A DNA stretch of 64,000 nt from Betaproteobacteria bacterium GR16-43 (lineage in GTDB: Bacteria > Pseudomonadota > Gammaproteobacteria > Burkholderiales > Usitatibacteraceae): positions 4,712,001 to 4,776,000 of the forward strand of contig CP019169.1 of the NCBI GenBank assembly GCA_001953215.1, in the 5' to 3' direction. Under the pieces are notes generated by a model that ran no database searches, was not told the DNA's origin, and saw only the letters and a program-made list of their open reading frames with translations. Of the stretch, positions 18,619 to 30,952 are shown piece by piece. The position numbers were made by a program, and so were the translations under genes. Each line of letters opens with the position of its first letter. Position 1 is the stretch's first letter.

Positions 18619-19149
18619 TCAATCCTCGTTGTCGTCCATTCCCGGAAACAGGACTTCGGTGTAGCCGAAGCGCGACATGTCCGTCATGCGCTGCGGGTAG
18701 AGCAGGCCGTCCAGGTGGTCGCATTCGTGCTGCACCACCCGCGCGTGGAAGCCCTCGGCGATCCGGTCGATGGGCTTGCCGTTCTCGTCGAAGCCCGTGT
18801 AGCGCAGCTTCGTGAAACGCGGGACCACGCCGCGCAGCCCGGGCACCGAAAGGCAGCCTTCCCACCCTTCCTCGACCTCAGACGTGAGGAACTCGATCTT
18901 CGGATTCACCAGCACCGTGAACGGCACTTCCTCGGCGTCCGGGTAGCGCGGGTTGCTCTGGACGCCGAAGATCACGACGCGCTTCGACACGCCGATCTGC
19001 GGCGCGGCGAGGCCGGCCCCGTTCTGCGCGGCCATCGTGTCCTTCATGTCCGCCAGCAGCGCCTTCAGCTCCGGCCCGAACCCCTGCAGGGGCTGCGCCA
19101 CCTCGGCCAGCACCGGGTGGCCCATCTTCAACACCTCACGAACGGCCAT
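18619..19149 (-). CDS. def: Peptide deformylase
   Basis: Def removes the formyl group from nascent N-formylmethionine. All three family motifs are present in this 176-aa protein: GAGLAAPQ (motif 1), EGCLSVPG with the metal-binding Cys, and [10 protein letters not shown] with both metal His and the catalytic Glu. It overlaps the end of the methylthioinosine phosphorylase gene by 14 nt. It is distant from fmt here, unlike the usual def-fmt pair, so another def copy could exist elsewhere. Confidence 0.96.
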   Translation of the reverse strand: MAVREVLKMGHPVLAEVAQPLQGFGPELKALLADMKDTMAAQNGAGLAAPQIGVSKRVVIFGVQSNPRYPDAEEVPFTVLVNPKIEFLTSEVEEGWEGCLSVPGLRGVVPRFTKLRYTGFDENGKPIDRIAEGFHARVVQHECDHLDGLLYPQRMTDMSRFGYTEVLFPGMDDNED

Positions 19150-19885
19150 GGTGGTCCACCACTTTCGCCACGATCAGTCGCACCTTCGACATGGTCTCCT
19201 CGATGATTTTCGCGATGTCGTCCAGCTGGATGGCGTCCTTGCTCTCGCGCCGGCCGGCGGCTGAATTCACCACGACGGCGAGCACCGCGTACGGCAGCCC
19301 CAGCTCCCGGGCGAGTGCCGCTTCCGGCATGCCCGTCATGCCCACCATCGTGGCGCCGTCGCGCTCCAGGCGGTCGATCTCCGCGCGCGTCTCGAGGCGC
19401 GGGCCCTGCGTAGCCGCGTAGGTGCCGCTCGCGGCCACCGGCACGTTCGCGTCCTTCGCGGCCGCGAGGCAGAGCGAGCGCGTGCCTTCGTCATACGGGT
19501 GGGTGAAGTCGATGTGCGTCACCGGCTGCTCCGCGCCCTCGAAGAACGTGGACTTCCGTCCCCACGTGTAGTCGATGATCTGGTCGGGCACGGCGATCGA
19601 GCCCGCCGCGTGCGCGATGCTGATCCCGCCCACGGTGCACACGGCCACCACGCGCTTCACGCCCTTGGACTGCAGGGCCCAGAGGTTGGCGCGGTAGTTG
19701 ATCTCGTGCGGCGCCAGCGTGTGGCCATAGCCGTGGCGCGCGAGGAACACCACCTCGCTGCCCGCGAGGCGTCCGTACGTAAGCGGGCCCGAGGGCTCGC
19801 CGTAGGGCGTGCGGACGATCTGGCGCGAGGTGATTTCGAGGTTGGCGAGCTGCGTGAGGCCCGAGCCTCCGATGATGGCGAGCAA
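19136..19885 (-). CDS. S-methyl-5'-thioinosine phosphorylase (PNP/MTAP family)
   Basis: This phosphorolyses methylthioinosine to hypoxanthine and methylthioribose-1-phosphate. The 249-aa protein has the phosphorylase motifs [32 protein letters not shown], and [16 protein letters not shown]. The base-site region reads VVVNSAAGR rather than the Asp-containing motif of adenosine-type MTA phosphorylases, which matches the inosine-specific Pseudomonas-type enzyme as recalled. Start is TTG (19885) with AAGGA about 6 nt upstream. It follows hpt by 3 nt; Hpt can salvage the hypoxanthine it makes. Confidence 0.82.
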   Translation of the reverse strand: MLAIIGGSGLTQLANLEITSRQIVRTPYGEPSGPLTYGRLAGSEVVFLARHGYGHTLAPHEINYRANLWALQSKGVKRVVAVCTVGGISIAHAAGSIAVPDQIIDYTWGRKSTFFEGAEQPVTHIDFTHPYDEGTRSLCLAAAKDANVPVAASGTYAATQGPRLETRAEIDRLERDGATMVGMTGMPEAALARELGLPYAVLAVVVNSAAGRRESKDAIQLDDIAKIIEETMSKVRLIVAKVVDHHGRS

Positions 19886-19886
19886 T

Positions 19887-20429
19887 TCAGTCCTTCAGCA
19901 TGTAGATCGCGGGGAGGTTGCGCCACAGGCCGTAGGCGTCCATGCCGAAGCCGAACACGTAGCGGTTGGGCACGGTGATGCCGACGAACTCGGCGGCGAT
20001 CGGCTTCTTGCGGCCCAGGTCCTTGTCGGCGAAGACGGCGCTGTAGACTTTCTTCGCGCCCATCTCCTTCAGCTTGTCGTGGATCGCCGAGAGCGTGATC
20101 CCTTCGTCGAGGATGTCGTCGACCACGAGGACGATGCGGCCCTTCACGTTGTCCTTCGGCGCCAGGCGCCACGTGATCTCGCGGCCCTGCGTGGTGTTGC
20201 CGTAGCGGGTCACCTCGATCGCGCCGAACTCGAGCGGGAAGTTGAGCAGCGGCAGCAGGTGGCCGGTGAAGACGGCCGCGCCGCCCATCACGGCCAGCAC
20301 GACCGGGAACTCGCCCTTCAGCTCGGCGGCGATTTCCTGCGCCATGCGCGCCACGGCGCGCTTCACTTCTTCCGCGGAAGTGAGGAGCTCTGCGTCGTCG
20401 AGGAGTTTCTGCGCTTCGATCTTGTTCAT
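19887..20429 (-). CDS. hpt: Hypoxanthine-guanine phosphoribosyltransferase
   Basis: Transfers phosphoribose from PRPP to hypoxanthine or guanine to make IMP or GMP. The 180-aa product carries the PRPP-binding motif [12 protein letters not shown] at about 109-120 and the [10 protein letters not shown] loop. Its ATG overlaps the galU stop (ATGA). The next gene downstream produces hypoxanthine from methylthioinosine, so the two form a short purine-salvage path for the by-product of polyamine or homoserine-lactone synthesis. Confidence 0.92.
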   Translation of the reverse strand: MNKIEAQKLLDDAELLTSAEEVKRAVARMAQEIAAELKGEFPVVLAVMGGAAVFTGHLLPLLNFPLEFGAIEVTRYGNTTQGREITWRLAPKDNVKGRIVLVVDDILDEGITLSAIHDKLKEMGAKKVYSAVFADKDLGRKKPIAAEFVGITVPNRYVFGFGMDAYGLWRNLPAIYMLKD

Positions 20430-21316
20430 CGGACTTTGGCCGCCTTTGCGAGGTTGAGGAGATAGGCGCGGAAATCCGCGGCCAGTTCGGGATGCTTCAG
20501 GCCCAGCTCGACCGTGGCTTCGAGGTAGCCCAGCTTGTTGCCGCAGTCGTAGCGCTTGCCTTCGAAGGGATAGGACAGCACCTCTTCGTCGCGCAGCATG
20601 CGGCCGATGGCGTCGGTCAACTGGATCTCGCGCCCGGCGCCGGGGCGCGTGGTCGCGAGGTACTCGAAGATGTGCGGTGAAAGCACGTAGCGGCCGACGA
20701 CCGCTTGCGTGGACGGCGCATCCGCGGGCTTCGGCTTCTCGACGATGCCGTTGATGCGGCAGGTCCCCGCGGCGTCGCCGTCGCAGGACACGATGCCGTA
20801 GGAGCTCGTCTCCTCGGGCTTCACGGTCTGCGTCGCGAGGATGCTGGCGCCGCGCTGCTCGTAGAGATCGGTCATCTGCTTCATCACCGGCACCTTCGCG
20901 TCGATCAGGTCGTCGGCGAGGATGACGGCGAACGGCTCGTCGCCCACGAGGTGGCGCGCGCAGAGCACGGCATGGCCCAGGCCCAGCGGCTCGGCCTGGC
21001 GCACGTAGACGCAGTTCACGCCCTCGGGCAGGAGGCTGCGCACTTCCTTCAGCAGCTTGTTCTTGCCGGTGCGCGCGAGCTCGGCTTCGAGCTCGTAGGC
21101 CTTGTCGAAGTGGTCCTCGATCGCGCGCTTGCCGCGGCCGGTGACGAAGATGAGGTCGACGATCCCGGCGGCGACCGCTTCCTCCACCGCGTACTGGATC
21201 AGCGGCTTGTCGACGACGGGCAGCATCTCCTTCGGGGACGCCTTCGTTGCCGGGAGGAAGCGCGTGCCGAGCCCCGCGACGGGGAAGACGGCCTTGGTGA
21301 CCTTGCGGATCGTCAA
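20426..21316 (-). CDS. galU: UTP-glucose-1-phosphate uridylyltransferase
   Basis: GalU makes UDP-glucose for polysaccharides and glycolipids. The 296-aa product has [32 protein letters not shown] (nucleotide-binding loop with catalytic Lys) shown here only in part, then ILADDLIDA and the C-terminal [14 protein letters not shown] motif. The start is TTG at 21316. Its Shine-Dalgarno (AAGGAG, 6 nt upstream) lies within a palindromic repeat that fills the ligA-galU spacer. Confidence 0.96.
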   Translation of the reverse strand: MTIRKVTKAVFPVAGLGTRFLPATKASPKEMLPVVDKPLIQYAVEEAVAAGIVDLIFVTGRGKRAIEDHFDKAYELEAELARTGKNKLLKEVRSLLPEGVNCVYVRQAEPLGLGHAVLCARHLVGDEPFAVILADDLIDAKVPVMKQMTDLYEQRGASILATQTVKPEETSSYGIVSCDGDAAGTCRINGIVEKPKPADAPSTQAVVGRYVLSPHIFEYLATTRPGAGREIQLTDAIGRMLRDEEVLSYPFEGKRYDCGNKLGYLEATVELGLKHPELAADFRAYLLNLAKAAKVR

Positions 21317-21350
21317 CTCCCTCTCCTTTGGGAGAGGGCGGGGGAGAGGG

Positions 21351-21352
<2 letters not shown>
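21315..21352. repeat. CCCTCTCC/GGAGAGGG palindromic repeat at the galU start
   Basis: Fills the 34-nt gap between ligA and galU and touches the galU TTG. On the minus strand an 8-bp stem CCCTCTCC/GGAGAGGG with loop CAAA (21338-21319) includes the galU Shine-Dalgarno in its 3' arm. Same family as the element at 9119-9150. Confidence 0.85.
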
Positions 21353-24471
<3,119 letters not shown>

Positions 24472-24477
24472 CGTTCC

Positions 24478-27400
24478 TTAGGCTGCTTGTTTGCGGGCAA
24501 ACTCCATGGCCGCCTCGATGTCCACTTCGACGATCCTGGAGACGCCGGGTTCCTGCATCGTGACACCGACCAGCTGCTCGCCCAGCTCCATCGTGATCTT
24601 GTTGTGCGTGATGAAGAGGAACTGCGTCTGCGCCGACATCTGCTTCACGAGCTCGCAGAAGCGCACGGTGTTCGGGTCGTCCAGCGGAGCGTCCACCTCG
24701 TCCAGCAGGCAGAACGGCGCCGGGTTCAGCTTGAAGAGCGAGAACACGAGCGCGATCGCCGTCAACGCCTTCTCGCCGCCCGAGAGCAGCTGGATCGACG
24801 TGTTCTTCTTGCCCGGGGGCTGCGCGAACACCTGCACGCCCGCGTCGAGGATCTCCTCGCCGGTCAGCTTCAGGCTCGCCTGCCCGCCGCCGAAGAGCTT
24901 CGGGAACATCTCCGAGAAGTTGGTGCTGACCACGTCGAAGGTGGACTGCAGCATCTCGCGCGTCTCGGCGTCGATGCGCTTGATCGCGGCCTCGAGCGTC
25001 TCCACGGCCTGCAGGAGGTCCGTGGCCTGCGCATCGAGGTAGGACTTGCGCTGCGTGGCCGTCTCCAGCTCCTGCAGCGCGGCCAGGTTCACCGCACCGA
25101 GCGCGGTGATCTCCTCGGTGAGGCGCGTGATCTCGGCCTGCATGCCGCGGGAGCCGATGCGCTTCTCGATCTGCTCGGCCATCTCCTCGCGCGTGACGCC
25201 GGCTTCCTGCAATTGCTGCGCGAACTGCTCCGCGTGCGTCGTGGCTTCCTGCTCCTTGATGCGCAGCTCGGTGATCCGTTCGCGCATCGGGTTCAGGTTC
25301 TGCTCGACGGAGAGGCGGCCTTCCTCCAGCGCGCGCAGCTCGTCGGAGAGGTGCTCCAGGCCCAGGCGCGCGTCCGACAGCGCGCGTTCGCGCTCCGTCT
25401 TCACCTGCAGCGCGGACTGGAGGCGCTCGCGGACGTTGCCTTCCTCGAGGCGGCCGAGTTCCTCGGTCACCTTCTGCTTGTTCAGGCCCAGCGCGGCGAG
25501 GCGCTCGCCCAGCGACACGGCGAGCTGCCCCTGCGAGGCGGCCTTGTCGTTGGCGCTGCGTTCGTTGTACGTGGCTTCCTGCTGCGAGCGTTCGGCCGAG
25601 AGCAGCGCGGCACGCGCACCATCCAGAGCGGCCTGCGCTTCGCGGGCGGCGCCTTCCAGCGACTGCAGGCGCTGCACGATCACCTCGATCGCCTGCGAGC
25701 CCTGCTGCAGCGCGTTCTGCGCCTCGGACATCTCCAGGCGCTCGCCTTCGTCCTGCTTCTCGATCTCGGCCAACTCCACGCGGATCGCTTCGCGGCGGGC
25801 CTCGGCTTGCTGCGAGCTCTGCGAGAGCTTCAGGTATTCGACTTCGAGGTCGTGGTCCTGCTGGCGCGTGCGGGCCAGCTCCTCGCGCACGCGGCGTGCG
25901 GCGTCCTGCCCCTCGCGCAGCTCGATCTCGAGCGTCTTCAGGCGCTGCTCGACGTCGGCGCGGCTGCGCACCTGCGCGGGAATGCGGCCCTGGAGGTCCT
26001 CGATCTCGCGCTGGCGCTGCAGCACGCCATGCAATTCGGATTGCGGGCCGTGGAACACCACGCCCTGGCGGCCGAAGAGGTGGCCGGCTTTCGAAACCAG
26101 CAATCCTCCCGGAGGCAGCACCTTCGCGAGCGCCAGGCCGTCCTCGCCCTCGGGGAGGATGAAGACGTTGGCGAGCGCTTCCTTGACGTAGGCCATCACG
26201 CCCGGGCGGGCGCTCGACACGACCGACGAGAGCGCGCGCAGGTTCGAGGACGCCGGGGCGCCATCGGGCGCGCCGCGTTCGATGAAGACCGCGAAGTTGC
26301 CGGGGGGCGCGTCGCGCAGCAGCGCGGAGAGGCCGGACTCGTCGGCGAGGCGCGCGGCATTGAGGCGCACGCCCAGCGCGGCTTCCACCGCGTCGTCCCA
26401 GCCGGCCTCGACGTGCATCGCCTGCCAGAGGCGCTCGGCGCGGTCGAGCGAATGCTGTTGCGTCCAGTCGGCCAGCTTGCTGTTGTTGTCGAGCTTCGCC
26501 TGCTGCGACTCGAGCGCCTTCAGGGCGGCTTCGAGGTTCGCGACTTCGCGGGTCTTCTCCTGCAGCGTGGCCACCGCGGCGCGGCGTTCGTCTTCCAGGG
26601 TCGGCAGCCGCGCTTCGGCTTCCTTCTGCTGGGCCTCGAGCTGGGCCACCTTCTCCTTCAGCGAGGCGCGCTCCGATTCCAGGGCGGCCAGCTTCTCGGG
26701 CTCCGGGAACACGAGCGCCATGTTCTCCTGCTTGAGGCGGTTCTTCCGGCCCTCGAGCTGGGAGAGGATCTTCAACGCGTGCGACTCGCGCGACTCCTCG
26801 ATGCCCTGCGCCTGCTCGGCCGTGGACATCTCGGCCTCGGCGGCCTTCACCGCGGAGAGCGCTTTCTGGGCGGCTTCCTGCGCGGCGGGCAGCGCCTCGC
26901 GCGAACGCTGCACATCGGCGCCGCGCTGGACGATCGCTTCCTTCGCGCGTTCGATCTCGGACTGCCAGCGGTCGCGCTCGCCGTTCGCCTCTCCGATGCG
27001 GCGCTCGACCTCGGACATCTCCGTCGACAGTCCGTCGATCTGCGCGCCCATGCGGCGGCGGTTCTCGCCGAGGAAGGCGATCTCCTGCTCGAGCGCCTGG
27101 ACGTCGGCGTTGGCGGCGTAGAGGTTGCCCTGGAGCTGCGAGAGATGGTCGGTGTCCTGGTAGTGGCGGTGGCGAAGTTCTTCCAGCGCGCGCTCGTTCT
27201 CGCGCAACTTGGCCGTCTCGGCTTCGAGGGCGACCGTGACCTTCTGGACTTCGTTGCCGAAGCGCGTCTTCGCCGTCTCGGCTTCGCGCAGGCGCGTGAA
27301 GGCGAGCAGGTTGTGGTTCAGGGCGAGCTGGGCCTGCAGCTCGTTGTACTTGGCGGCGACCTCGGCCTGCTGGGCAAGGTGCTCCAGCTGCGTGGTGAGC

Positions 27401-27999
27401 TCCGTCTGGATGTCGCCCACGCGTTCGAGGTTCTCCTTCGTGTCCTCGAGGCGCAGCTCGGTTTCGCGGCGGCGTTCGCGGTACTTCGAAACCCCGGCGG
27501 CTTCCTCGAGGAAGATGCGCAATTCCTCGGGCTTCGAGGTGATCACGCGCGAGATCATGCCCTGCTCGATGATCGAGTAGGCGCGCGGGCCCAGGCCCGT
27601 GCCGAGGAAGATGTCCTGCACGTCGCGGCGCCGGACGTGCTGGCTGTTGATGTAGTAGCTGCTGTCGCCGTCGCGCGTGAGCACCCGCTTCACGCTGATC
27701 TCGGAGTACTGCGACCAGGCGCCGCCGACGCGGCCCATCGAGTTGTCGAACACCAGCTCGACCGAGGCGCGGCTCACCGGCTTGCGATCCGCGGAGCCGT
27801 TGAAGATCACGTCATGCATGTGCTCGCCGCGCAACTGCTTGGCCGAGGTCTCCCCCAGCACCCAGCGCACGGCGTCGATCACGTTGGACTTGCCGCACCC
27901 GTTGGGGCCCACCACGCCCACGAGCTGGCCGGGGACGCTGATCTGGGTAGGGTCGACGAAGGATTTGAAGCCGGACAGCTTGACGGAGGTGAGTCTCAA
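24478..27999 (-). CDS. smc: Chromosome segregation protein SMC
   Basis: SMC is the ATPase of the condensin that compacts chromosomes, working with ScpA and ScpB, both encoded at 54,821-56,450. The 1173-aa product has Walker [10 protein letters not shown] (31-39), two long coiled coils split by a hinge near 520-640, and the C-terminal [16 protein letters not shown] signature followed by Walker [14 protein letters not shown]. The start is a TTG at 27999 (reading [14 protein letters not shown], as homologues do) with AAAGG 9 nt upstream. An upstream ATG at 28095 would add 32 unlike residues and overlap queF. Confidence 0.95.
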   Translation of the reverse strand: MRLTSVKLSGFKSFVDPTQISVPGQLVGVVGPNGCGKSNVIDAVRWVLGETSAKQLRGEHMHDVIFNGSADRKPVSRASVELVFDNSMGRVGGAWSQYSEISVKRVLTRDGDSSYYINSQHVRRRDVQDIFLGTGLGPRAYSIIEQGMISRVITSKPEELRIFLEEAAGVSKYRERRRETELRLEDTKENLERVGDIQTELTTQLEHLAQQAEVAAKYNELQAQLALNHNLLAFTRLREAETAKTRFGNEVQKVTVALEAETAKLRENERALEELRHRHYQDTDHLSQLQGNLYAANADVQALEQEIAFLGENRRRMGAQIDGLSTEMSEVERRIGEANGERDRWQSEIERAKEAIVQRGADVQRSREALPAAQEAAQKALSAVKAAEAEMSTAEQAQGIEESRESHALKILSQLEGRKNRLKQENMALVFPEPEKLAALESERASLKEKVAQLEAQQKEAEARLPTLEDERRAAVATLQEKTREVANLEAALKALESQQAKLDNNSKLADWTQQHSLDRAERLWQAMHVEAGWDDAVEAALGVRLNAARLADESGLSALLRDAPPGNFAVFIERGAPDGAPASSNLRALSSVVSSARPGVMAYVKEALANVFILPEGEDGLALAKVLPPGGLLVSKAGHLFGRQGVVFHGPQSELHGVLQRQREIEDLQGRIPAQVRSRADVEQRLKTLEIELREGQDAARRVREELARTRQQDHDLEVEYLKLSQSSQQAEARREAIRVELAEIEKQDEGERLEMSEAQNALQQGSQAIEVIVQRLQSLEGAAREAQAALDGARAALLSAERSQQEATYNERSANDKAASQGQLAVSLGERLAALGLNKQKVTEELGRLEEGNVRERLQSALQVKTERERALSDARLGLEHLSDELRALEEGRLSVEQNLNPMRERITELRIKEQEATTHAEQFAQQLQEAGVTREEMAEQIEKRIGSRGMQAEITRLTEEITALGAVNLAALQELETATQRKSYLDAQATDLLQAVETLEAAIKRIDAETREMLQSTFDVVSTNFSEMFPKLFGGGQASLKLTGEEILDAGVQVFAQPPGKKNTSIQLLSGGEKALTAIALVFSLFKLNPAPFCLLDEVDAPLDDPNTVRFCELVKQMSAQTQFLFITHNKITMELGEQLVGVTMQEPGVSRIVEVDIEAAMEFARKQAA

Positions 28000-28094
28000 A
28001 GCCTGATGCCTTTCGTGGACTACGGTGCCTTTGCAGGGCTGCGGCTGCCGCTTGTTTAGAATGTCGATTTTACAGGTTCGAAACGCCGCCCCCA

Positions 28095-28511
28095 ATGCCC
28101 GCGAAAGCCGCCCCGTCGAAAGTGCTTGACACGTTCCCCAGTCCGAATGAGGGACGCGATTTCGCGATCCACATGAAGATTCCGGAGTTCACCTGCCTGT
28201 GCCCCAAAACCGGGCAGCCGGACTTCGCGACGCTTTTCCTGGACTACATCCCCGACCGCAAGTGCGTGGAGTTGAAAAGCCTCAAGCTCTACATCTGGTC
28301 GTTCCGCAACGAAGGGGCGTTCCACGAAGCCGTCACCAACAAGATCGTGGATGACCTCGTGAAGGCCCTCGCGCCCCGTTACCTGCGACTCACCGCCCGC
28401 TTCCTGGTGCGCGGCGGCATCTTCACCACGGTCGTCGCCGACCACCGCAAGCCCGGCTGGAAGGGCTCGCCGCCGGCCTTCGTCGAGAACCCCGACTCCC
28501 CCGTCTACTGA
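28095..28511 (+). CDS. queF: NADPH-dependent 7-cyano-7-deazaguanine reductase QueF (short form)
   Basis: QueF reduces preQ0 to preQ1 in queuosine tRNA modification. The 138-aa product is the unimodular YkvM-type. It has [13 protein letters not shown] with catalytic Cys36 and Asp43, and [17 protein letters not shown], the QueF motif that binds substrate and NADPH. It is divergent from smc with a 95-nt spacer. The stop is immediately followed by a palindromic repeat element shared with the end of the convergent EamA gene. Confidence 0.95.
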   Translation: MPAKAAPSKVLDTFPSPNEGRDFAIHMKIPEFTCLCPKTGQPDFATLFLDYIPDRKCVELKSLKLYIWSFRNEGAFHEAVTNKIVDDLVKALAPRYLRLTARFLVRGGIFTTVVADHRKPGWKGSPPAFVENPDSPVY

Positions 28512-28592
28512 AAATCGGGGTCAGGGTAGAAATATCTTTGAAATCGGGGTCAGGGTAGTAATACCAAGATATTTCTACCCTGACCCCGATTT
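28512..28592. repeat. GGGGTCAGGG-type palindromic element, three arms
   Basis: A 27-nt arm (28512-28538) and its exact reverse complement (28566-28592) flank a partial direct copy (28541-28558, matching for 18 nt). The core is AATCGGGGTCAGGGTAGAAA. It fills the queF-EamA convergent gap and enters the EamA gene. A second copy lies at 63625-63697. Repeats with AATCGGGGTCAGAGT cores are recalled as REP-like elements mobilised by RAYT (REP-associated tyrosine) transposases in Proteobacteria; no transposase is in this window. Confidence 0.9.
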
Positions 28593-29453
28593 CCGGAGCG
28601 TGGCGGCGAGGGTCGCGCCGACGATGAGGATCCCGCCCACGTAGACCTTCGCCGCCGGCACTTCGCCCGCCAGCAGCCACGCAGCGATCGCCGCGACCGG
28701 AAGCTCGACCAGCAGGATGACGATCGCGAGATTGGCCGGCAGCCGCGACAGCCCGTACTGCATCGCGTAGCTCATCGCGACCAGCGCGACGCCGATGCCC
28801 GCCACGATCGGCCATTGCGGCGCGGCCACCGCCGAGGCCTGTGCGGGAGAGAGCTCGCTCCAGGGCACGTGCGCGAGCCCGGCCACGGCCACGCCCACCC
28901 AGATCGCGATCGACTTCCCGGCGTCGGACACGTTGTCGATCTTGCGCACCAGCACGTTGCCCAGCGCGAAGAGGAATCCCGCGGCACCGGCCAGCCACTC
29001 GGCGCGCGAAGCCGGCCAGGGCAGGCCGAGTTCCGGGCGCCACAGCATGACGGCCGCGCCCGCGAACGCGAGCGCCATCGCGAGCGCGCTGCGGCGGTCG
29101 AGCCGCTCCGCCAGGAGCAACCAGGCGATCGGCACGGTCCAAAGCGGCGCGAGATAGAAGAGCAGCAGCACCCGCATCACCTCGCCTTCGAGCACGGCGA
29201 GCACGTAGGCGAGGTTGCTCCAGCCGATCGACGCACCCATGGCGAGCGAAAGCCACGGCGAGGCCAGCAATCCTTTCCAGTGGCGCAGGAAAACCACGCC
29301 GCCCACCAGCAGGGCGAGGCCATAGGTGAACGCGGTCGACCAAATGCCGTCCAGCCCCGCCTGGGCGAGCAGGCGATACGGATACCAGACGATTCCCCAG
29401 AAGGAGGCGCCCGCGACGAGGGCCCACGCGGGCTTGGCGAGATTGGCGTGCAT
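28575..29453 (-). CDS. EamA/DMT-family exporter
   Basis: A 292-aa inner-membrane protein with about ten hydrophobic helices in two homologous halves (about 10-145 and 150-285), typical of drug/metabolite transporters of the EamA type. The first half has FYLAPLWTVPIAWLLLAERL, the second VILLVELPVAAIAAWLLAGE, both EamA-like end motifs. The substrate is unknown. The last residues, KSGSG, and the TAG stop are encoded by the palindromic element at 28512-28592, so the native C-terminal tail may have been replaced. Confidence 0.85.
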   Translation of the reverse strand: MHANLAKPAWALVAGASFWGIVWYPYRLLAQAGLDGIWSTAFTYGLALLVGGVVFLRHWKGLLASPWLSLAMGASIGWSNLAYVLAVLEGEVMRVLLLFYLAPLWTVPIAWLLLAERLDRRSALAMALAFAGAAVMLWRPELGLPWPASRAEWLAGAAGFLFALGNVLVRKIDNVSDAGKSIAIWVGVAVAGLAHVPWSELSPAQASAVAAPQWPIVAGIGVALVAMSYAMQYGLSRLPANLAIVILLVELPVAAIAAWLLAGEVPAAKVYVGGILIVGATLAATLRKSGSG

Positions 29454-29482
29454 GGTGCGGAACGTGCGATTCTAGCCGCCCC

Positions 29483-30952
29483 ATGCGCGCCACGGTCCTC
29501 CACGTCACGACGCTCTTCGGCGGCGGCGTCGATCGCCACTTGCGCGACATCGCACGCGCCGTGCCCGGACGCCATCTTTTCTGGCATGCGGGCCGCGAAT
29601 CGGACGTGCTCGAGGATCCGGGCGAAGGACGCTTCGACGCGCTCGATGGCGCCCGACTCGATGCCGATCCCGCGGCCCTCGCGCAATTCCTCAAATCCGA
29701 AGGCGTGGCGCTCGTCCACCAGCATTCCGTCGCGCCCGCGGCCCGCAAGCGCGCCCTCCAGTGCGAGGCCCTGCTCGGCGTGAAGCGGGTGCTCACGCTG
29801 CACGACGTCCTCTTCCTGCGCCCGGACGCCTTCGAAGTCGAGCCGGGCGCCGCTCCCGATCCCGCCTGGCTCGCGGCCACCGCGCCGATGCTGCGCGACG
29901 CGGCCGCCGTGTTCGCGCCCTCGGAGTTCATCGCCGCGAAGGCGCTCGAGCATGTGCCCGGCCTCGCGGTGAACGTGGTGCCGAATGGATCCCCGCAGCC
30001 AACGGAGGTTGTAGCTTCCGCGCGCGCGCAGTTCGCCGAACACCGGCCGCGCCATGTGGTGGCCGTGCTGGGCGCGCTGGGACCGCACAAGGGCAGCGAC
30101 CTCATCGAAGCCCTGCCCGCGCTGCTCGAGGGCACCGACATCGGCATCGTCGTGATCGGCTACCTCGACCGGCAACTCTTCCCGGGATGGCGCGTGCCGG
30201 GGCGGCTCTTCGTCCACGGGGCCTACGACGACCCGCACGCGGTGGCATTGCTGCGGGCCTATGGAACGCAACTCGTGCTCTTCCCCAATTGCGTCGAGGA
30301 GAGCTTCAGCTATGCCCTCTCCGATGCCTGGGCCGCCGGACTTCCCGTGCTCGCGGCGCCGCTGGGGGCTCTCGCCGAACGCGTTCGCGCGCACGCCTGC
30401 GGATGGCTGCTGCCGAAGGGCTTCGATGCGCACTTCGTGGCCGAGCGCCTGCGCCACATCTTTGCCCACACGGGGCCCTCGGGTCTCGCGGAGGTAAAAT
30501 CGGCGCTCGCCCGCCCCGACCCCGCACGCGTTCCCGCCCTCGAAGACATGGCCCGCTCCCTCGACGCCTTCTACCGGCACTTCGCCATCGACCCCGCGCA
30601 ACCCGCGGCGGGCGGCGCCGAATCGCTGAAGAAGCTCGTCGCCACGAACATCGACGGCACGCTCTTCCGCCAGGAACTGGTGCGCCTCGCCGACGAGTAT
30701 GCGCAAGTGAAATCGGCGCTCGACGGCGAACGCGCGCGCACCGCGAAATTCGAGACCGAATCGCGCGAATGGATGGCCAAGCTCGAGCGCGACGTCGAAG
30801 GCCTGCAGAAGGAACTGGAGCAAGAGGTGGGCGTGCGCCGCGAGCTGGGCCAGGCCAACGTGCAGTTGCAGATCCACAAGGACGCGTTCGACCTCCTGCC
30901 CCAGGTCCTGCGCAAATTCCTGCTGAAGAAGATCCTCGATGCGAGAAGTTGA
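29483..30952 (+). CDS. GT4-type glycosyltransferase with C-terminal coiled coil
   Basis: A 489-aa GT-B fold glycosyltransferase. The N-terminal lobe starts VLHVTTLFGGGVDRHLRDI. The C-terminal lobe has VAVLGALGPHKGSDL and the nucleotide-sugar motif LFPNCVEESFSYALSDAW then AAGLPVLAAP (about 272-298). After residue about 385 comes an acidic/basic heptad-rich helix (about 395-465) likely to be a coiled coil, ending in a basic segment VLRKFLLKK. It overlaps the next glycosyltransferase gene by 14 nt. Likely role is surface or exported glycan assembly; the sugar is unknown. Confidence 0.82.
   Translation: MRATVLHVTTLFGGGVDRHLRDIARAVPGRHLFWHAGRESDVLEDPGEGRFDALDGARLDADPAALAQFLKSEGVALVHQHSVAPAARKRALQCEALLGVKRVLTLHDVLFLRPDAFEVEPGAAPDPAWLAATAPMLRDAAAVFAPSEFIAAKALEHVPGLAVNVVPNGSPQPTEVVASARAQFAEHRPRHVVAVLGALGPHKGSDLIEALPALLEGTDIGIVVIGYLDRQLFPGWRVPGRLFVHGAYDDPHAVALLRAYGTQLVLFPNCVEESFSYALSDAWAAGLPVLAAPLGALAERVRAHACGWLLPKGFDAHFVAERLRHIFAHTGPSGLAEVKSALARPDPARVPALEDMARSLDAFYRHFAIDPAQPAAGGAESLKKLVATNIDGTLFRQELVRLADEYAQVKSALDGERARTAKFETESREWMAKLERDVEGLQKELEQEVGVRRELGQANVQLQIHKDAFDLLPQVLRKFLLKKILDARS

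Noticed and set aside
24487-28059. 1190-aa plus-strand open frame opposite smc
   Set aside because: High-GC shadow of smc; low-complexity Leu/Arg/Ala/His composition, no domain, while smc has all its ATPase motifs.
28000-28094. preQ1 riboswitch upstream of queF
   Set aside because: The 95-nt spacer has no A-rich tail and no pseudoknot-like pairing of the preQ1 classes; a GC-rich CTGCGGCTGCC stretch alone is not enough.
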